NCBI RefSeq assembly: GCF_028747785.1
Contig: NZ_CP118158.1
Span: 1,488,001 to 1,552,000 of the forward strand
Reading direction: 5' to 3'
DNA length: 64,000 nucleotides
Origin: Halosimplex aquaticum
GTDB taxonomy: Archaea > Halobacteriota > Halobacteria > Halobacteriales > Haloarculaceae
Shown: one piece after another, positions 39,802 through 48,261 of the stretch
Layout: the number at the start of each line of letters is the position of its first letter
Numbering within the stretch: the first letter of the stretch is position 1
Program-made: the position numbers and the translations under genes
The notes under the pieces: model-generated
What the model was told of the DNA's origin: nothing
The model's input: the letters and a program-made list of their open reading frames with translations, nothing else
Database searches by the model: none

Positions 39802-41436
39802 ATGCGACTCCGGACCAGGTTCGCGGTCGCGCTCGCCGTGCTGGCGCTGGTCCTCTCAGCGACGACTCTGGCCGGGTTCGTCCTCTACCGCGACGCGGTC
39901 GCCGCACAGGAGCACGACGAACTGACGCAGTCGGCGGAGTCGGTCGCGACGCAGCTCGACGCCGTGCTCGCAGAGAAACAGCGGCAGGTCCAGCTGTGGG
40001 TCGAGGCGCCCGCGCTGGTCGACCACGGGTCGATATCCCAGCAGGCGCGGCTCTCGTCGTTCGTGCGGACGACCGGGTTCAGCGGCGCGTCGGTGATCGC
40101 CGCCAACGGGACGATGATGGCGCTGCACTCCCAGGGGCTCTCGATCGGGGAGCAGCAGACAGTCGTCGGGGGCGACTTCGCCGAACGGACGTACTTCCAG
40201 CGGGCGATGGCGGGCGAGACGTACGTGAGCGATCCGGTGCGCGCGGAGACGGGGAACTTCATCGTGACGGTGAGCACGCCCCTGTACGAGGACGGCGAGG
40301 TGGTCGCGGCGTTCAACGCGGCGTTCCACCTCGACGCGGGCGACCTGGCCGAGATCGTCCGGGCGAACTCCGGGCCGAACCAGGGGATCCGCATCGTCGC
40401 CAACGGGTCGACCGTCTACGCGGCGGGACCGGTCGACCGCGACGCGGACGTGATCAGCGCGAACGCGACGGTCAGCGGGACCGGGTGGACCGTCTCGGCG
40501 ACGACGACCCAGGCGGCCTTCGAATCGCAGCTGTGGCAGGTGACGATGGCCCAGGCCGGGGCGTTCGGGCTGGTCCTCCTCTCGATCGCCGTCTTCGGCG
40601 CGTGGCTCTACCGCGAGTTCGTCGGCAACATCGAGCGCCTGCACCGCGGCGTCGGGTCGCTCGTCGACGGCAATTACGGGTCGACGGTCGCGCTCACCGG
40701 CGCGACCGAGTGGACCGAACTCGAGGGGCAGTTCAACGAGCTCAGCGAGACGCTCGCCCAGCGCCGGACGGAGGTGATCGTCCTCAACCGCGTGCTCAGG
40801 CACAACCTCCGGAACGCGATGACGGTCGTCGTCGGCAACGCCGACCGCATCGCCGAGCGCACCGACGAGGAGACGACGGCCGTCGAGGCCGACCGCATCC
40901 GCCGGCGCGGCGAGTCGCTGCTCGATCTGGCCGACCACGCGCGGGCCATCGAGGGCTCGCTCGGCGCGAAACCCGAGGAGACGGTGCGCCGCTCGGTCGA
41001 CGCCGTGACCGAGGAGGTCGCGGCGACCCTCGTCGAGGAGTTCCCGCACGCGCTGGTCGAGACCGACGGCCCGGACGACCCGGCGGTGTTGCCCAACGGC
41101 GACGTGTTGCTGGTCGTCCTCGACGAACTCGCGCGCAACGCGATCGTCCACAACGACGCGGACGTGCCGACCGTGCGGATCGGGGCGGCGGTCACCGACG
41201 GGACCGTCCGGTTCACGGTCGCGGACGACGGGCCGGGAATGCCAGTCGTCGAACGCCGCATCCTGACCGAGCGGTTCGTCGAGACGCCCACCCAGCACGG
41301 CGCCGGCCTGGGCCTGTGGCTCGTCAACTGGCTGGTCCACTGGGCCGACGGGGACGTGACGGTCGACGTCGACGGCGGGACGACGGTCACCGTGACCGTC
41401 CCCTGTGAGCCGGGGACGGACGCCGAGCGAGCGTGA
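39802..41436 (+). CDS. Membrane sensor histidine kinase with extracytoplasmic Cache-like domain
   Basis: The 544-residue protein has a membrane helix at about 7-28, an extracytoplasmic double-Cache-like domain (about 35-240; FAERTYFQRAMAGETYVSDPVRAETGNFIVTVSTPLY is the ligand-pocket signature), a second helix (about 250-270) and a HAMP segment (about 270-322). The H-box is LNRVLRHNLRNAMTVV with His334. The ATPase domain shows LDELARNAIVHN (N box), VADDGPGMP (G1) and GAGLGLWLVNWLVHWADGD (G2). It senses a small molecule outside the cell and autophosphorylates. No response regulator is adjacent. A TATA-like TTTAAG lies about 28 bases before the ATG. Confidence 0.92.
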   Translation: MRLRTRFAVALAVLALVLSATTLAGFVLYRDAVAAQEHDELTQSAESVATQLDAVLAEKQRQVQLWVEAPALVDHGSISQQARLSSFVRTTGFSGASVIAANGTMMALHSQGLSIGEQQTVVGGDFAERTYFQRAMAGETYVSDPVRAETGNFIVTVSTPLYEDGEVVAAFNAAFHLDAGDLAEIVRANSGPNQGIRIVANGSTVYAAGPVDRDADVISANATVSGTGWTVSATTTQAAFESQLWQVTMAQAGAFGLVLLSIAVFGAWLYREFVGNIERLHRGVGSLVDGNYGSTVALTGATEWTELEGQFNELSETLAQRRTEVIVLNRVLRHNLRNAMTVVVGNADRIAERTDEETTAVEADRIRRRGESLLDLADHARAIEGSLGAKPEETVRRSVDAVTEEVAATLVEEFPHALVETDGPDDPAVLPNGDVLLVVLDELARNAIVHNDADVPTVRIGAAVTDGTVRFTVADDGPGMPVVERRILTERFVETPTQHGAGLGLWLVNWLVHWADGDVTVDVDGGTTVTVTVPCEPGTDAERA

Positions 41437-41495
41437 CTCACTCGCGCGCGACTGGAGCGAAACGCTGACCCCGCTCGCCCCGATACGTTCGCCCG

Positions 41496-42515
41496 ATGGA
41501 CTGCGACAAGTGCGGGTCGGAGGCGGTCATGCACGCCGCCTACTCGGGGCTGCACCTCTGCGGCGAGCACTTCTGTCGGACCGTGGAGTCCCGCGTCCGC
41601 CGGCGCGTCCGCGAGGACAACCTGATCCCGCGTTCGGCCACGCCGGAGGACCCCGAGACGTGGGTGATCGGGCTCTCCGGCGGGAAGGACTCGGTCGTCC
41701 TGACGCAGGTGCTCCACGACACCTTCGCGGAGGACCCGCGGATCGAACTCGTCGCGCTCTCGATCCACGAGGGCATCGAGGGGTACCGCGACGAGTCCCT
41801 CGACGCCTGCGAGGAACTCACGGCCGACCTCGACATCCGCCACGAGGTCGTCTCCTACGCCGAGGAGTACGGCGTGCAGATGGACGACGTGGTCGAAGCG
41901 GACCCCGAGGGGATGGCCGCCTGCGCCTACTGCGGCGTGTTCCGCCGCGACGCCCTCGAACGCTACGCCGAGGAACTGGGGGCGGACAAGCTCTTCACGG
42001 GCCACAACCTCGACGACGAGGCACAGACCGCCCTCATGAACTTCTTCGAGGGCGACGTACAGCAGATGGCCAGCCACTACGACGCCTCGCTGGGGCCGTT
42101 CCCGGAGGAAGACCGCGACGGGAACCCCGTCGACGACCCGGTCGATCCGACCGAGCGGCCGCGCCAGCCACAGGACCACCACGTCCCGCGGGCGAAACCC
42201 CTCCGCGACGTCCCCGAGAAGGAAGTCGCGCTGTACGCGCACCTGCAGGACCTGCCCGCCCACATCACGGAGTGTCCGCACGCCGAGGAGGCCTACCGCG
42301 GCGAGGTCCAGGAGCTGCTCCTCGGGATGGAAGAGAACCACCCCGGGACGCGACACTCGATCATGGCCGGCTACGAGAAACTGGCCGCGCTCGCGGCGAG
42401 CGCGTTCGGCGCGACCGAGCCGGCCGACTACGGCGAGTGCGACGTCTGCGGGGCGCCCACGGGTCGCGAGGTCTGTCGGAAGTGCGACCTGCTGGACGCG
42501 CTCGAAGCGGTCTGA
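41496..42515 (+). CDS. ncsA: NcsA/TtuA-family tRNA 2-thiolation enzyme
   Basis: The 339-residue protein has N- and C-terminal zinc fingers (CDKCG..LCGEHFC and CDVCG..CRKCDLL). The PP-loop is VIGLSGGKDSVVL, and ACAYCGVFRRDAL holds the conserved Cys pair near the active site. TGHNLDDEAQTALMNFFEGD is a family signature. It activates tRNA uridine by adenylation and transfers sulfur, in haloarchaea with a SAMP ubiquitin-like carrier, to make 2-thiouridine. Between the PP-loop halves a polar insertion (EEDRDGNPVDDPVDPTERPRQPQDHH) is haloarchaea-like. Confidence 0.93.
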   Translation: MDCDKCGSEAVMHAAYSGLHLCGEHFCRTVESRVRRRVREDNLIPRSATPEDPETWVIGLSGGKDSVVLTQVLHDTFAEDPRIELVALSIHEGIEGYRDESLDACEELTADLDIRHEVVSYAEEYGVQMDDVVEADPEGMAACAYCGVFRRDALERYAEELGADKLFTGHNLDDEAQTALMNFFEGDVQQMASHYDASLGPFPEEDRDGNPVDDPVDPTERPRQPQDHHVPRAKPLRDVPEKEVALYAHLQDLPAHITECPHAEEAYRGEVQELLLGMEENHPGTRHSIMAGYEKLAALAASAFGATEPADYGECDVCGAPTGREVCRKCDLLDALEAV

Positions 42516-42821
42516 ACGACTACGGCCGATCCCTTCTCGCCACGCGACGGATCCGGCGATAGCCGTACCACCGTGAGACGAGTCGGACAGACGCTCCGCC
42601 GGGAGTCGGACGCCGTCGGACAGTGAGACGAACCGACGACGAGTCAGACGGCGTCGGACGACCCAGTGGTGGGGTCGAAGCCGTCCGACGGGCCCGTCGC
42701 GGGCCGACCGGCGTCGGACGACGTCGTCACTGGGCGGGCGAAAACGGAAGAGAGAGTGGGTCGAGCAGTCCTTTGGAGTTGTGGAGGGGTCTCCAGCGGG
42801 AGTCGGTCGACCCGGGAGCCG
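42516..42821. other. 306-bp intergenic region rich in GTCGGACG motifs
   Basis: The space between two convergent genes has at least six copies of GTCGGAC or its complement (about 42584-42730), two of them in the longer form GGCGTCGGACGA. No credible gene is seen. Confidence 0.5.
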
Positions 42822-44075
42822 TCAGTCCGGACGGATGACGTCCAGACCGTTGTTCTTCTCGAGGTTGTCCCGGCCGCCGTCCGTGTGGCCGTATCCGGGG
42901 TCGCCGCCGGCGCCGCCGGCGTTGCCGCCAGCACCGCCGCGGCCGCTGCCGCCGGCTTCGTTGCCGAAGTCGGTGTCGATGTTCTGGCTGGCGTCGAAGG
43001 ACGCGTCGTCCACGTCGTCGAGCGCCTGCCGCGACTTGTCGGCCTGCTTCTGGGTCGTCGGACCGAGCACCTGGGCGGACTTGACGCCGGTCATGATGGC
43101 CATGACCCGCACCTTGCCCTTGTACTCCTCTTCGATGCGCGCGCCCCAGATGACGTTCGCGCTCGCGTCGAGGCGCTCGGTGATGTTCTGAGCGATGCCC
43201 TCGGCCTCCTTCAGCGCGAGGTCGGGGCCGCCGGTGATGTGGACCAGGCCGCCGGTCGCGCCGCGGTAGTCCACGTCGAGCAGCGGGTGGTTCATCGCGT
43301 CCTTGACGACCTCCTCGGTCTTGTTCTTGTCCTGGGTCTCGCCGACGAGCATCACCGCGACGCCGCCCTGGTTCATGATGGCGGTCATGTCGGCGTAGTC
43401 CAAGTTGATGAGCGAGGGCTGGGTGATCGTCTCACTGATCCCCTTGACGGTCTCGGCGATGATCTGGTCCATCACGGAGAACGCCTTGCCGATGGGCAGG
43501 TTGGGGACGTAGTCCAGCAGGCGGTTGTTGTCCAGCACGATGATGGAGTCGGCCTCGCTGCGGAGGTTCTCCAGGCCTTCCTCGGCCTTCACCGTGCGGG
43601 CGCGCTCGACGTTGAACGGCGTCGAGACCATGCCGACCACGATGGCGCCCTGGTCTTTGGCGATGTTCGAGACGACGGGGGCGGCACCGGTACCGGTCCC
43701 GCCGCCCATGCCGGCCGTGACGAACACCAGGTCGGCGTCGCCCAGGACTTCCTCGATGGTACCCTGGGCCATCTCGGTGGCTCGCTTGCCCATCTCGGGG
43801 TCGCCACCGGCGCCGAGACCCGAGGTCAGCGACTTGCCGACCAGGATCTTCGTGTCCGCCTCGATCATCTGCAGGTGCTGTTTGTCGGTGTTGATGGCGA
43901 CCGTGTCGGCACCGTCGACGCCGATGTTGTACAGGCGGTTGACGGTGTTGTTGCCGGCGCCACCGCAGCCGACGATGACGATCCGCGGGTCACCGAATCC
44001 GTCGCCCTCGGTCTCGTCCATCTGCTGCTGTTCCTGCTCGTCCCGCTCGAGGGCCTCCTTGACGATGTCCTGCAT
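42822..44075 (-). CDS. ftsZ2: Cell-division GTPase FtsZ2
   Basis: The 417-residue tubulin-like GTPase starts [19 protein letters not shown], which distinguishes FtsZ2 from FtsZ1 of haloarchaea. [17 protein letters not shown], the tubulin signature [15 protein letters not shown], the T7 region [18 protein letters not shown] and [24 protein letters not shown] are all intact. A Gly/Asn/Asp-rich tail (about 365-417) ends [10 protein letters not shown]. FtsZ2 drives constriction of the mid-cell ring. It lies three bases after cdrS in the known cdrS-ftsZ2 operon. Confidence 0.96.
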   Translation of the reverse strand: MQDIVKEALERDEQEQQQMDETEGDGFGDPRIVIVGCGGAGNNTVNRLYNIGVDGADTVAINTDKQHLQMIEADTKILVGKSLTSGLGAGGDPEMGKRATEMAQGTIEEVLGDADLVFVTAGMGGGTGTGAAPVVSNIAKDQGAIVVGMVSTPFNVERARTVKAEEGLENLRSEADSIIVLDNNRLLDYVPNLPIGKAFSVMDQIIAETVKGISETITQPSLINLDYADMTAIMNQGGVAVMLVGETQDKNKTEEVVKDAMNHPLLDVDYRGATGGLVHITGGPDLALKEAEGIAQNITERLDASANVIWGARIEEEYKGKVRVMAIMTGVKSAQVLGPTTQKQADKSRQALDDVDDASFDASQNIDTDFGNEAGGSGRGGAGGNAGGAGGDPGYGHTDGGRDNLEKNNGLDVIRPD

Positions 44076-44078
44076 CGG

Positions 44079-44270
44079 TCAGGCCCTCTGCTGCCAGCTA
44101 CGGCGCTTTCGCTTCTCCGACGGGCGCTCTTTGCCCCCGTCCTGCTCATTTAGTTTCTCGCGGACGGCCGCCCGGATCGCCTCGCTCCGGTTGGGGTACT
44201 CCCCAGTTTCGACCATTCGCTCGACCTCTTCGATCTGCTGCTTCGGAATCCGTAGTGTCACACGCTCCAT
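44079..44270 (-). CDS. cdrS: CdrS, short ribbon-helix-helix cell-division regulator
   Basis: The 63-residue protein is a ribbon-helix-helix regulator: [39 protein letters not shown], followed by a basic tail ([16 protein letters not shown]). Its place directly before ftsZ2 with a three-base gap matches CdrS, shown in other haloarchaea to control division and cell shape. The gene has a leader of about 150 bases containing palindromic repeats. Confidence 0.9.
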   Translation of the reverse strand: MERVTLRIPKQQIEEVERMVETGEYPNRSEAIRAAVREKLNEQDGGKERPSEKRKRRSWQQRA

Positions 44271-44291
44271 GTTTTTGATCGTTCCCCTTGG

Positions 44292-44331
44292 GTAAGACGG
44301 CGTTCGCGGACGAGTCGTCCGTTCGTCTTAC
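44292..44331. promoter_or_regulatory. Spaced inverted repeat in the cdrS leader
   Basis: GTAAGACG (44292-44299) and CGTCTTAC (44324-44331) are perfect inverted arms 24 bases apart. The same 8-base half-sites form the compact palindrome at 44403-44420. The leader may fold as RNA or bind a regulator in DNA. Confidence 0.55.
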
Positions 44332-44402
44332 ACGGCGACAGCGCCATCCGATTCGACGTAATCGCCCGAAGGCGCGGGTCACACGTCCGCGCTTCGGCCC
44401 GT

Positions 44403-44420
44403 GTAAGACGACCGTCTTAC
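44403..44420. promoter_or_regulatory. Compact palindrome at the cdrS promoter
   Basis: GTAAGACGACCGTCTTAC has perfect 8-base arms with a 2-base centre. It lies just downstream of a TATA element (TTTATAATG on the minus strand, about 44443-44452), near the expected transcription start. A ribbon-helix-helix protein (CdrL or CdrS) is the natural candidate to bind it. Confidence 0.6.
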
Positions 44421-44480
44421 GCAAGCATTACATCTGGGTGTGGCATTATAAAGGTTGCGGCGGCCGTCATACGACCGCGC

Positions 44481-44520
44481 GTTTACGGCGTTTAACGCGA
44501 TCTGCGTAGCGTTTACGGCG
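44481..44520. promoter_or_regulatory. GTTTACGGCG direct repeats between cdrL and cdrS
   Basis: GTTTACGGCG occurs at 44481-44490 and again at 44511-44520, exactly 30 bases (about three helical turns) apart, upstream of the cdrS TATA box. They may be additional regulator sites. Confidence 0.5.
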
Positions 44521-44522
44521 TA

Positions 44523-45116
44523 TCACGTCTGGTCGAGCACGTCGGCCGCAGGGGTGCGTCGACCGCAGCCCGGGCAGAACGCCCAGTCCGAGCGGAGTTC
44601 GTCCCCGCAGTCACAGAAGACCCGGTGGGACGCTTTCTCCCCGCAGTTCGGGCAGTAAACGTGCCCAGCGGAGATGGTTTCGCCGCATTGCGTACACGGA
44701 CGGGCCTCGCTTTCGAGGACGTTTTCGTCCGCCTCGCTGCCCGTCTTACGAGTGCGATCCGTGTTAGACGCGTCTGTCGTCGAGGACGCCGACGCGTCGG
44801 ACGCGTCCGCTGACGCGGCGTGTTCGCCGTCGAGAGCGATGTTTACGTTGATGTCCTGCGGCTGGGACGGTGTAAACGCACCGTCCAGGCGCTCACCGAC
44901 GATAGCGTCCACGCGCTCGGCGATGAGGTCGTCGATGGACTCGACCGGGTCCGTCGTGTCGGCGGTCGAGGTCGACGCCGTCGCCTCCGACTGGGCGTCG
45001 GACGCGTCGTCGAGGAACTCCCGCAGGGCCTCCCGCATGATCTCGCTCTTCGAGGCGTCGAACTCCTCGAGTTGCTCGATGAGATCGTCGTCCGCGCGGA
45101 AGGTGATCTTGCTCAT
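44523..45116 (-). CDS. cdrL: CdrL, long ribbon-helix-helix regulator with double zinc ribbon
   Basis: The 197-residue protein begins with a ribbon-helix-helix domain (SKITFRADDDLIEQLEEFDASKSEIMREALREFLDD). An Ala/Ser/Asp-rich linker follows (about 42-135), then two zinc ribbons (CTQCGETISAGHVYCPNCG and CDCGDELRSDWAFCPGCGRRT). Domain order and the position upstream of cdrS-ftsZ2 match CdrL, a reported regulator of that operon. It may also regulate itself. Confidence 0.88.
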   Translation of the reverse strand: MSKITFRADDDLIEQLEEFDASKSEIMREALREFLDDASDAQSEATASTSTADTTDPVESIDDLIAERVDAIVGERLDGAFTPSQPQDINVNIALDGEHAASADASDASASSTTDASNTDRTRKTGSEADENVLESEARPCTQCGETISAGHVYCPNCGEKASHRVFCDCGDELRSDWAFCPGCGRRTPAADVLDQT

Positions 45117-45274
45117 TCGGCTCGTGCTACTCGTTGTCCTCCGGGTATTTCAATCTTCCCGCGTGTCTGACGCCCGTCTGCCGCGCGACGGGCGCCGTGC
45201 GGCTGATTCACACTCTCACTCCGGCCGGAAGTCAAAACGGTTAAGTCCAGTACGGCGGCTACCTGTAAGTGCGC

Positions 45275-45348
45275 CCGCCCTTAGCTCAGACTGGTAGAGC
45301 AGTCGACTGTAGATCGACTTGTCCCCCGTTCAAATCGGGGAGGGCGGA
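45275..45348 (+). tRNA. tRNA-Tyr (anticodon GTA)
   Basis: The acceptor stem pairs CCGCCCT (45275-45281) with AGGGCGG (45341-45347), discriminator A at 45348. The anticodon stem GTCGA/TCGAC encloses CTGTAGA, with GTA at 45309-45311. The T arm is CCCCCGTTCAAATCGGGG. CCA is not encoded. The 3' half is the attachment site of the element that follows. Confidence 0.96.
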
Positions 45349-45354
45349 CTTCCT
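45316..45354 (+). repeat. Left attachment site (within and just after tRNA-Tyr)
   Basis: The 39-base core starts at the last anticodon-stem bases (GACTT), runs through the variable region, T arm and acceptor stem, and ends six bases past the tRNA gene (ACTTCCT). It is identical to 53497-53535. The tRNA gene stays intact after integration. Confidence 0.93.
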
Positions 45355-45753
45355 ACCCTTGCTATCCAGATTCACAGGATAGCGCCCCGATTCGGCGCTA
45401 TACTGCTCCGAAAACGCCTCGGGGTTCACTTGGTCATCAAGTCCGGTCGTAGCCATCTGGTGGTTCATCGTGGCCGAAGAGGGGAACGCGCTTAGACCTT
45501 AGCGTAGTAGATGAGTCGTGTCGTGGTTCCAAAATTGGGGTTCGTCTGAAACTCGGAATACGGGAATTCAGCAACGCTTGCTCAGGTACGAGAGACCCCC
45601 GCAGGGTTTGATGGCTCACTCCCACTCGGAGATGGGAGTCATCATCGAGATATCCTTCTCGCTCCCCTTCGCTCCTCTCAGGCGATGCCAGAACTGTCGA
45701 GCAGAAGACGATTGCTCGCTATTCAATCGCTTTCTCGCCGCGCTCAGTGAATC
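45355..45753. other. 399-bp left end of the element without a convincing gene
   Basis: The region follows the left attachment site. It contains a possible stem around 45385-45403 (ATAGCGCC/GGCGCTAT) and short open frames on both strands that I do not find convincing. In an excised circle this DNA would lie directly upstream of the integrase gene across the joined att site. Confidence 0.5.
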
Positions 45754-46395
45754 TCAGGAACTCCCATCCTCGACGAAGGCTCTCCACGATTCGAGTGCAT
45801 CCGCTTTCTGACTCTCTGGGTCATCCAGAACGCCGACTTCCTTGAGCATCCGGAATATCGTCTTGTCGCGTTTGCGAATCTCATCGAGGAGGGCCGCTTC
45901 CTTCTCGTGGCTTCCGTGTTCGGTGAAGATAGTCTCGGTCAGGCCGGAGACGTTTTCGACGTAGTCGCTGGCCTTACTGACGATGTGGAGTTCGATGGCG
46001 ATTCGCCGGGTCATCACCCTATCGAGATAATCGACGTCTCCCGAACGTGCTCGAATTCGGTCCTGAATTGAAGCGGCGACATCCCGGACATACTCCTTCT
46101 GCTCTCGCGGGAGTGACTGGAAGTAGTGATGGGGGTCAGCGTTCAGGGCGTGAGTCTGAGCGTTCTGGTTCCCCTTCGGCGCTCCAGTCGAAGCCCCTCC
46201 ATGGTACTTACAACGCCCTTCACCGAGATGGTCTGTTCCCTTCCCAGCCGTGGCGTTGCAGTATCCAGCGAAGACCGTCTCCTCACTCTCGTCGTCCCGC
46301 TCGACTTTCTTCCCGTTGCACTGCTCATCTGGCTCTATTCTCGGAACCTCGTCAGGCTCGTTGCCGAGGTACTGCTCTTCTTGCTCGATGGTCAT
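45754..46395 (-). CDS. Possible terminase-small-subunit-like protein (GAPKGNQNA motif)
   Basis: The 213-residue protein has a Cys/His motif (GYCNATAGKGTDHLG..RCKYHGG) followed by STGAPKGNQNAQTHAL. The HGG..GAPKGN.NA pattern is common in small terminase or packaging-related proteins of tailed viruses, although it also occurs elsewhere. The C-terminal two thirds is helical and charged (EQKEYVRDVAASIQDRIRARSG, EKEAALLDEIRKRDKTIFRMLKEVGVLDD), which suits an oligomeric DNA-recognition protein. It is the last gene of a minus-strand set. The assignment is tentative. Confidence 0.55.
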   Translation of the reverse strand: MTIEQEEQYLGNEPDEVPRIEPDEQCNGKKVERDDESEETVFAGYCNATAGKGTDHLGEGRCKYHGGASTGAPKGNQNAQTHALNADPHHYFQSLPREQKEYVRDVAASIQDRIRARSGDVDYLDRVMTRRIAIELHIVSKASDYVENVSGLTETIFTEHGSHEKEAALLDEIRKRDKTIFRMLKEVGVLDDPESQKADALESWRAFVEDGSS

Positions 46396-46546
46396 GGTCT
46401 ATGGAGTTGATGTATGATGTGAGGGGTGGGCGTCAGCGTTAGAGCGTTGAGCATTCCTTCCCCACCATTTGGGAGGGGGATGGCTACGGGGAATCTACGA
46501 ATCAAATCGTCTCGACCGTTCTCCATCGGAAACATGGGGGTATCCT

Positions 46547-46744
46547 CTACCACCAGATATGGGTATCTCCGACTGGCTTTCCTGAGGGGCGTGGGGATTC
46601 ATCCAGTAGCTCGAACGCCTCTTCGGTACTGACTCCGAGTTCTTCGGCGACTTCCTCGGTCGAGACGGCGGGATTGGTGACGGACTTCTCCATCTTCACG
46701 ACTGTATCTGCATCCTCGGACGTCACCTCCTGAGATTCACTCAT
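46547..46744 (-). CDS. Small winged-helix-like protein of the element
   Basis: Starting at MSESQEVTSEDAD, the 65-residue protein contains NPAVSTEEVAEELGVSTEEAFELLDESPRPSGKPVGDTHIWW, a helix-turn-helix-like core followed by a wing. Its start overlaps the end of the preceding gene by eight bases, so the two are coupled. Probable DNA-binding role; family unrecognised. Confidence 0.6.
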   Translation of the reverse strand: MSESQEVTSEDADTVVKMEKSVTNPAVSTEEVAEELGVSTEEAFELLDESPRPSGKPVGDTHIWW

Positions 46745-47162
46745 CGTTTCCCCCGTGGTCCCAGCCACCGACGGGAACTTCCTCGGGATTGGCGTCTTTG
46801 CTGTTCGTCCGACGACCTCCCTGAATCTGGAGTTCTTCCTCCACGGTCAGGCCTTCACGGGAAGCCCGAGAGATTTCAGCCGCGCTCATGTCATCGTTGA
46901 GTCGTGGGTCTCTACCTGGTTCGACTCGCTCCCTCTCGACTGTCGAGGTATGAGGGGAATCGCTCTCTGTGAATCCAGACACCGGAATTTCGACTTCCTC
47001 CGTCACCGTATTCGGCCCCGACCCTCGGCTGGCGTTCGTCCGAGACTGGTCGGAGTCGAAGAGTTCCGAGACAATCTTTTCGTTGAACCGCTCCTGTAGA
47101 ACTTTCTTGAGTTCCTCGCGAGCCTTCTGCTTCATCGCATCACTGGGCATAGCTTTGCTCAT
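46737..47162 (-). CDS. Element protein of unknown function with helical N-terminus
   Basis: The ATG at 47162 gives MSKAMPSDAMKQKAREELKKVLQERFNEKIVSELF, an amphipathic helical start, then a polar, probably disordered stretch (about 38-100) and a helical SAAEISRASREGLTVEEELQIQGG segment. The 141 residues match no family I know. It overlaps the next gene by eight bases, a compact virus-like arrangement. Confidence 0.55.
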   Translation of the reverse strand: MSKAMPSDAMKQKAREELKKVLQERFNEKIVSELFDSDQSRTNASRGSGPNTVTEEVEIPVSGFTESDSPHTSTVERERVEPGRDPRLNDDMSAAEISRASREGLTVEEELQIQGGRRTNSKDANPEEVPVGGWDHGGNDE

Positions 47163-47255
47163 ACTCGGGGATATGGGAAACAACTTAAACAACATTCCGC
47201 CGGAGATGGCCTCAAACGGGAGGAAGAGGACGGCTATCTACGATTTGAGACGGAT

Positions 47256-47501
47256 TCAATCCGAGGAAGGTATTCCTCTCAGACTGTACTTTGCAACCTC
47301 CGGCGATCCCGAGAATTCTCCCTCTATCGATGGGAGTTCTTCGGGGTCAGCGTCTCCTCGGCGTAGATACTCGTTATGCATCCGACTGGAGTGAGTTCGG
47401 AGTGGGGTTTCTTCGAGGAAGACCTTCTCACAGTATGGGCAGGGCCAAATCTCAGCCATATTCGGACCTTCGACTGTGAGGGGGATAAACTGTCTCTGCA
47501 C
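47256..47501 (-). CDS. C2H2 zinc-finger protein of the element
   Basis: The 81-residue protein has one C2H2 finger, CPYCEKVFLEETPLRTHSSRMH. A TATA-like CTATTTGAG (about 47523-47531) lies 26 bases before the GTG at 47501, which supports that leaderless start; an internal ATG at 47459 is the alternative. Single C2H2 proteins are common in haloarchaeal viruses and plasmids and are probably DNA binding. Confidence 0.7.
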   Translation of the reverse strand: MQRQFIPLTVEGPNMAEIWPCPYCEKVFLEETPLRTHSSRMHNEYLRRGDADPEELPSIEGEFSGSPEVAKYSLRGIPSSD

Positions 47502-47505
47502 TGAG

Positions 47506-47528
47506 AGGAGCGAGAGGCGCGCTCAAAT
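47506..47528. repeat. Promoter-associated motif, copy 1 (similar to 51677-51698)
   Basis: AGGAGCGAGAG, a 3-4 base spacer and GCTCAAAT occur here and at 51677-51698. Here the block includes the TATA element of the zinc-finger gene read on the minus strand. Confidence 0.45.
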
Positions 47529-47696
47529 AGATTTGTCGAAGAGATGGCCCTTTCCGTTGCCCAAGCCCTTCGATTCACTCTCTGCTTGCCCTCGCGGCGA
47601 GAACTGGCACTGGATGGATTTCGGGACCGTACTATTGAGAACCTCGTTCATTTTGACCACATCTCCCACAGTTTCCCGTACCACTCCATCGTGCAT
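47523..47696 (-). CDS. Small hypothetical protein of the element
   Basis: From the ATG at 47696 this encodes 57 residues (MHDGVVRETVGDVVKMNEVL, then a polar tail). A TTG at 47723 is a possible earlier start, close to a TATA-like TATATGAAG (about 47741-47749). The ORF ends just before the zinc-finger promoter. There is no recognisable domain and the gene may be spurious. Confidence 0.35.
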   Translation of the reverse strand: MHDGVVRETVGDVVKMNEVLNSTVPKSIQCQFSPRGQAESESKGLGNGKGHLFDKSI

Positions 47697-47751
47697 TTCC
47701 GATGAACCGGCCGACGAAATCAAGCGGTTGAGGTAGAGTTCTTCATATACC

Positions 47752-47765
47752 CCTACTTGAGTAGG
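47752..47765. promoter_or_regulatory. Short palindrome in the divergent control region of the element
   Basis: CCTACTTGAGTAGG has perfect 6-base arms. It lies between the leftward module (towards 47501) and the rightward module (from 47910), next to a TATATAC element. This is a likely operator of the element's lysogeny-type switch, perhaps for the ribbon-helix-helix-like protein. Confidence 0.5.
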
Positions 47766-47909
47766 AGATGGCGTGATTCTCTGACCTTCTCGACCATCCT
47801 CGATAAATCTGGATACTCACGTCTTCTATTGCGTACTAACGACTTCTGAGCCAAAGAGTCGAACTTGTGTTCGCCAGCAGTTATGACAGTTCGGAGGTCA
47901 ATCGAATAT

Positions 47910-48170
47910 ATGGCGAAAGAACAGACAGAGGTTACGACAATCGGCGTTCAGAAAGACACGCATCGAGAAATCAAGAAAGCCAAGCCCGAAGGGGAAACTT
48001 GGTCGCGTTTCCTCAAGCGAGCAGTCGAATCCCTCGATTCGGACAAGGCGTTCACGGATGGACAGGAAGAGCGCCTTAACGAACTAATATCGGAATCAGT
48101 CCGGGACGAATTCGAGGAAGAGTGCGAGGAGCTGGTCGATGAGGCGTTAGACGACTTCCTCGCCCAGTAG
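47910..48170 (+). CDS. Ribbon-helix-helix-like small regulator or antitoxin-like protein
   Basis: The ATG at 47910 is preceded by GGAGGTCA at a Shine-Dalgarno distance, which decides this start over upstream in-frame Met codons. The 86-residue protein contains VTTIGVQKDTHREIKKAKPEGETWSRFLKRAVES, a strand-helix-helix pattern seen in haloarchaeal VapB-like antitoxins and CopG-like regulators, then an acidic coiled helix. No toxin gene is adjacent, so a regulatory role for the element is more likely. Confidence 0.65.
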   Translation: MAKEQTEVTTIGVQKDTHREIKKAKPEGETWSRFLKRAVESLDSDKAFTDGQEERLNELISESVRDEFEEECEELVDEALDDFLAQ

Positions 48171-48261
48171 GTCAGAACGATGAGAGGGATTGAATCCGGG
48201 GGCGTGGACCCCCGAACCATGGGAAGTAACGAAGGCGACGCCGAAGGAGATGACCTTCGAC

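Noticed and set aside
45286-45468. Minus-strand 60-codon ORF starting MNHQMATTGLDDQ
   Set aside because: It runs antisense through the tRNA-Tyr gene and ends inside it; the KSALPDLNGGQ tail is the well-known artefact of translating a tRNA backwards. The N-terminal part could be an element gene in the excised circle, but nothing supports that.
45518-45811. Plus-strand 97-codon ORF in the left end of the element
   Set aside because: It overlaps the end of the better-supported minus-strand gene at 45754, lacks a promoter or ribosome site and has no acidic bias.
47476-47736. Plus-strand 86-codon ORF opposite the small 47523 gene
   Set aside because: Its composition is unlike haloarchaeal proteins and it overlaps the zinc-finger gene's promoter.
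47910-48170. Antitoxin of a toxin-antitoxin pair
   Set aside because: The fold is compatible, but no PIN, RelE or other toxin gene is adjacent, so the regulator reading is preferred.
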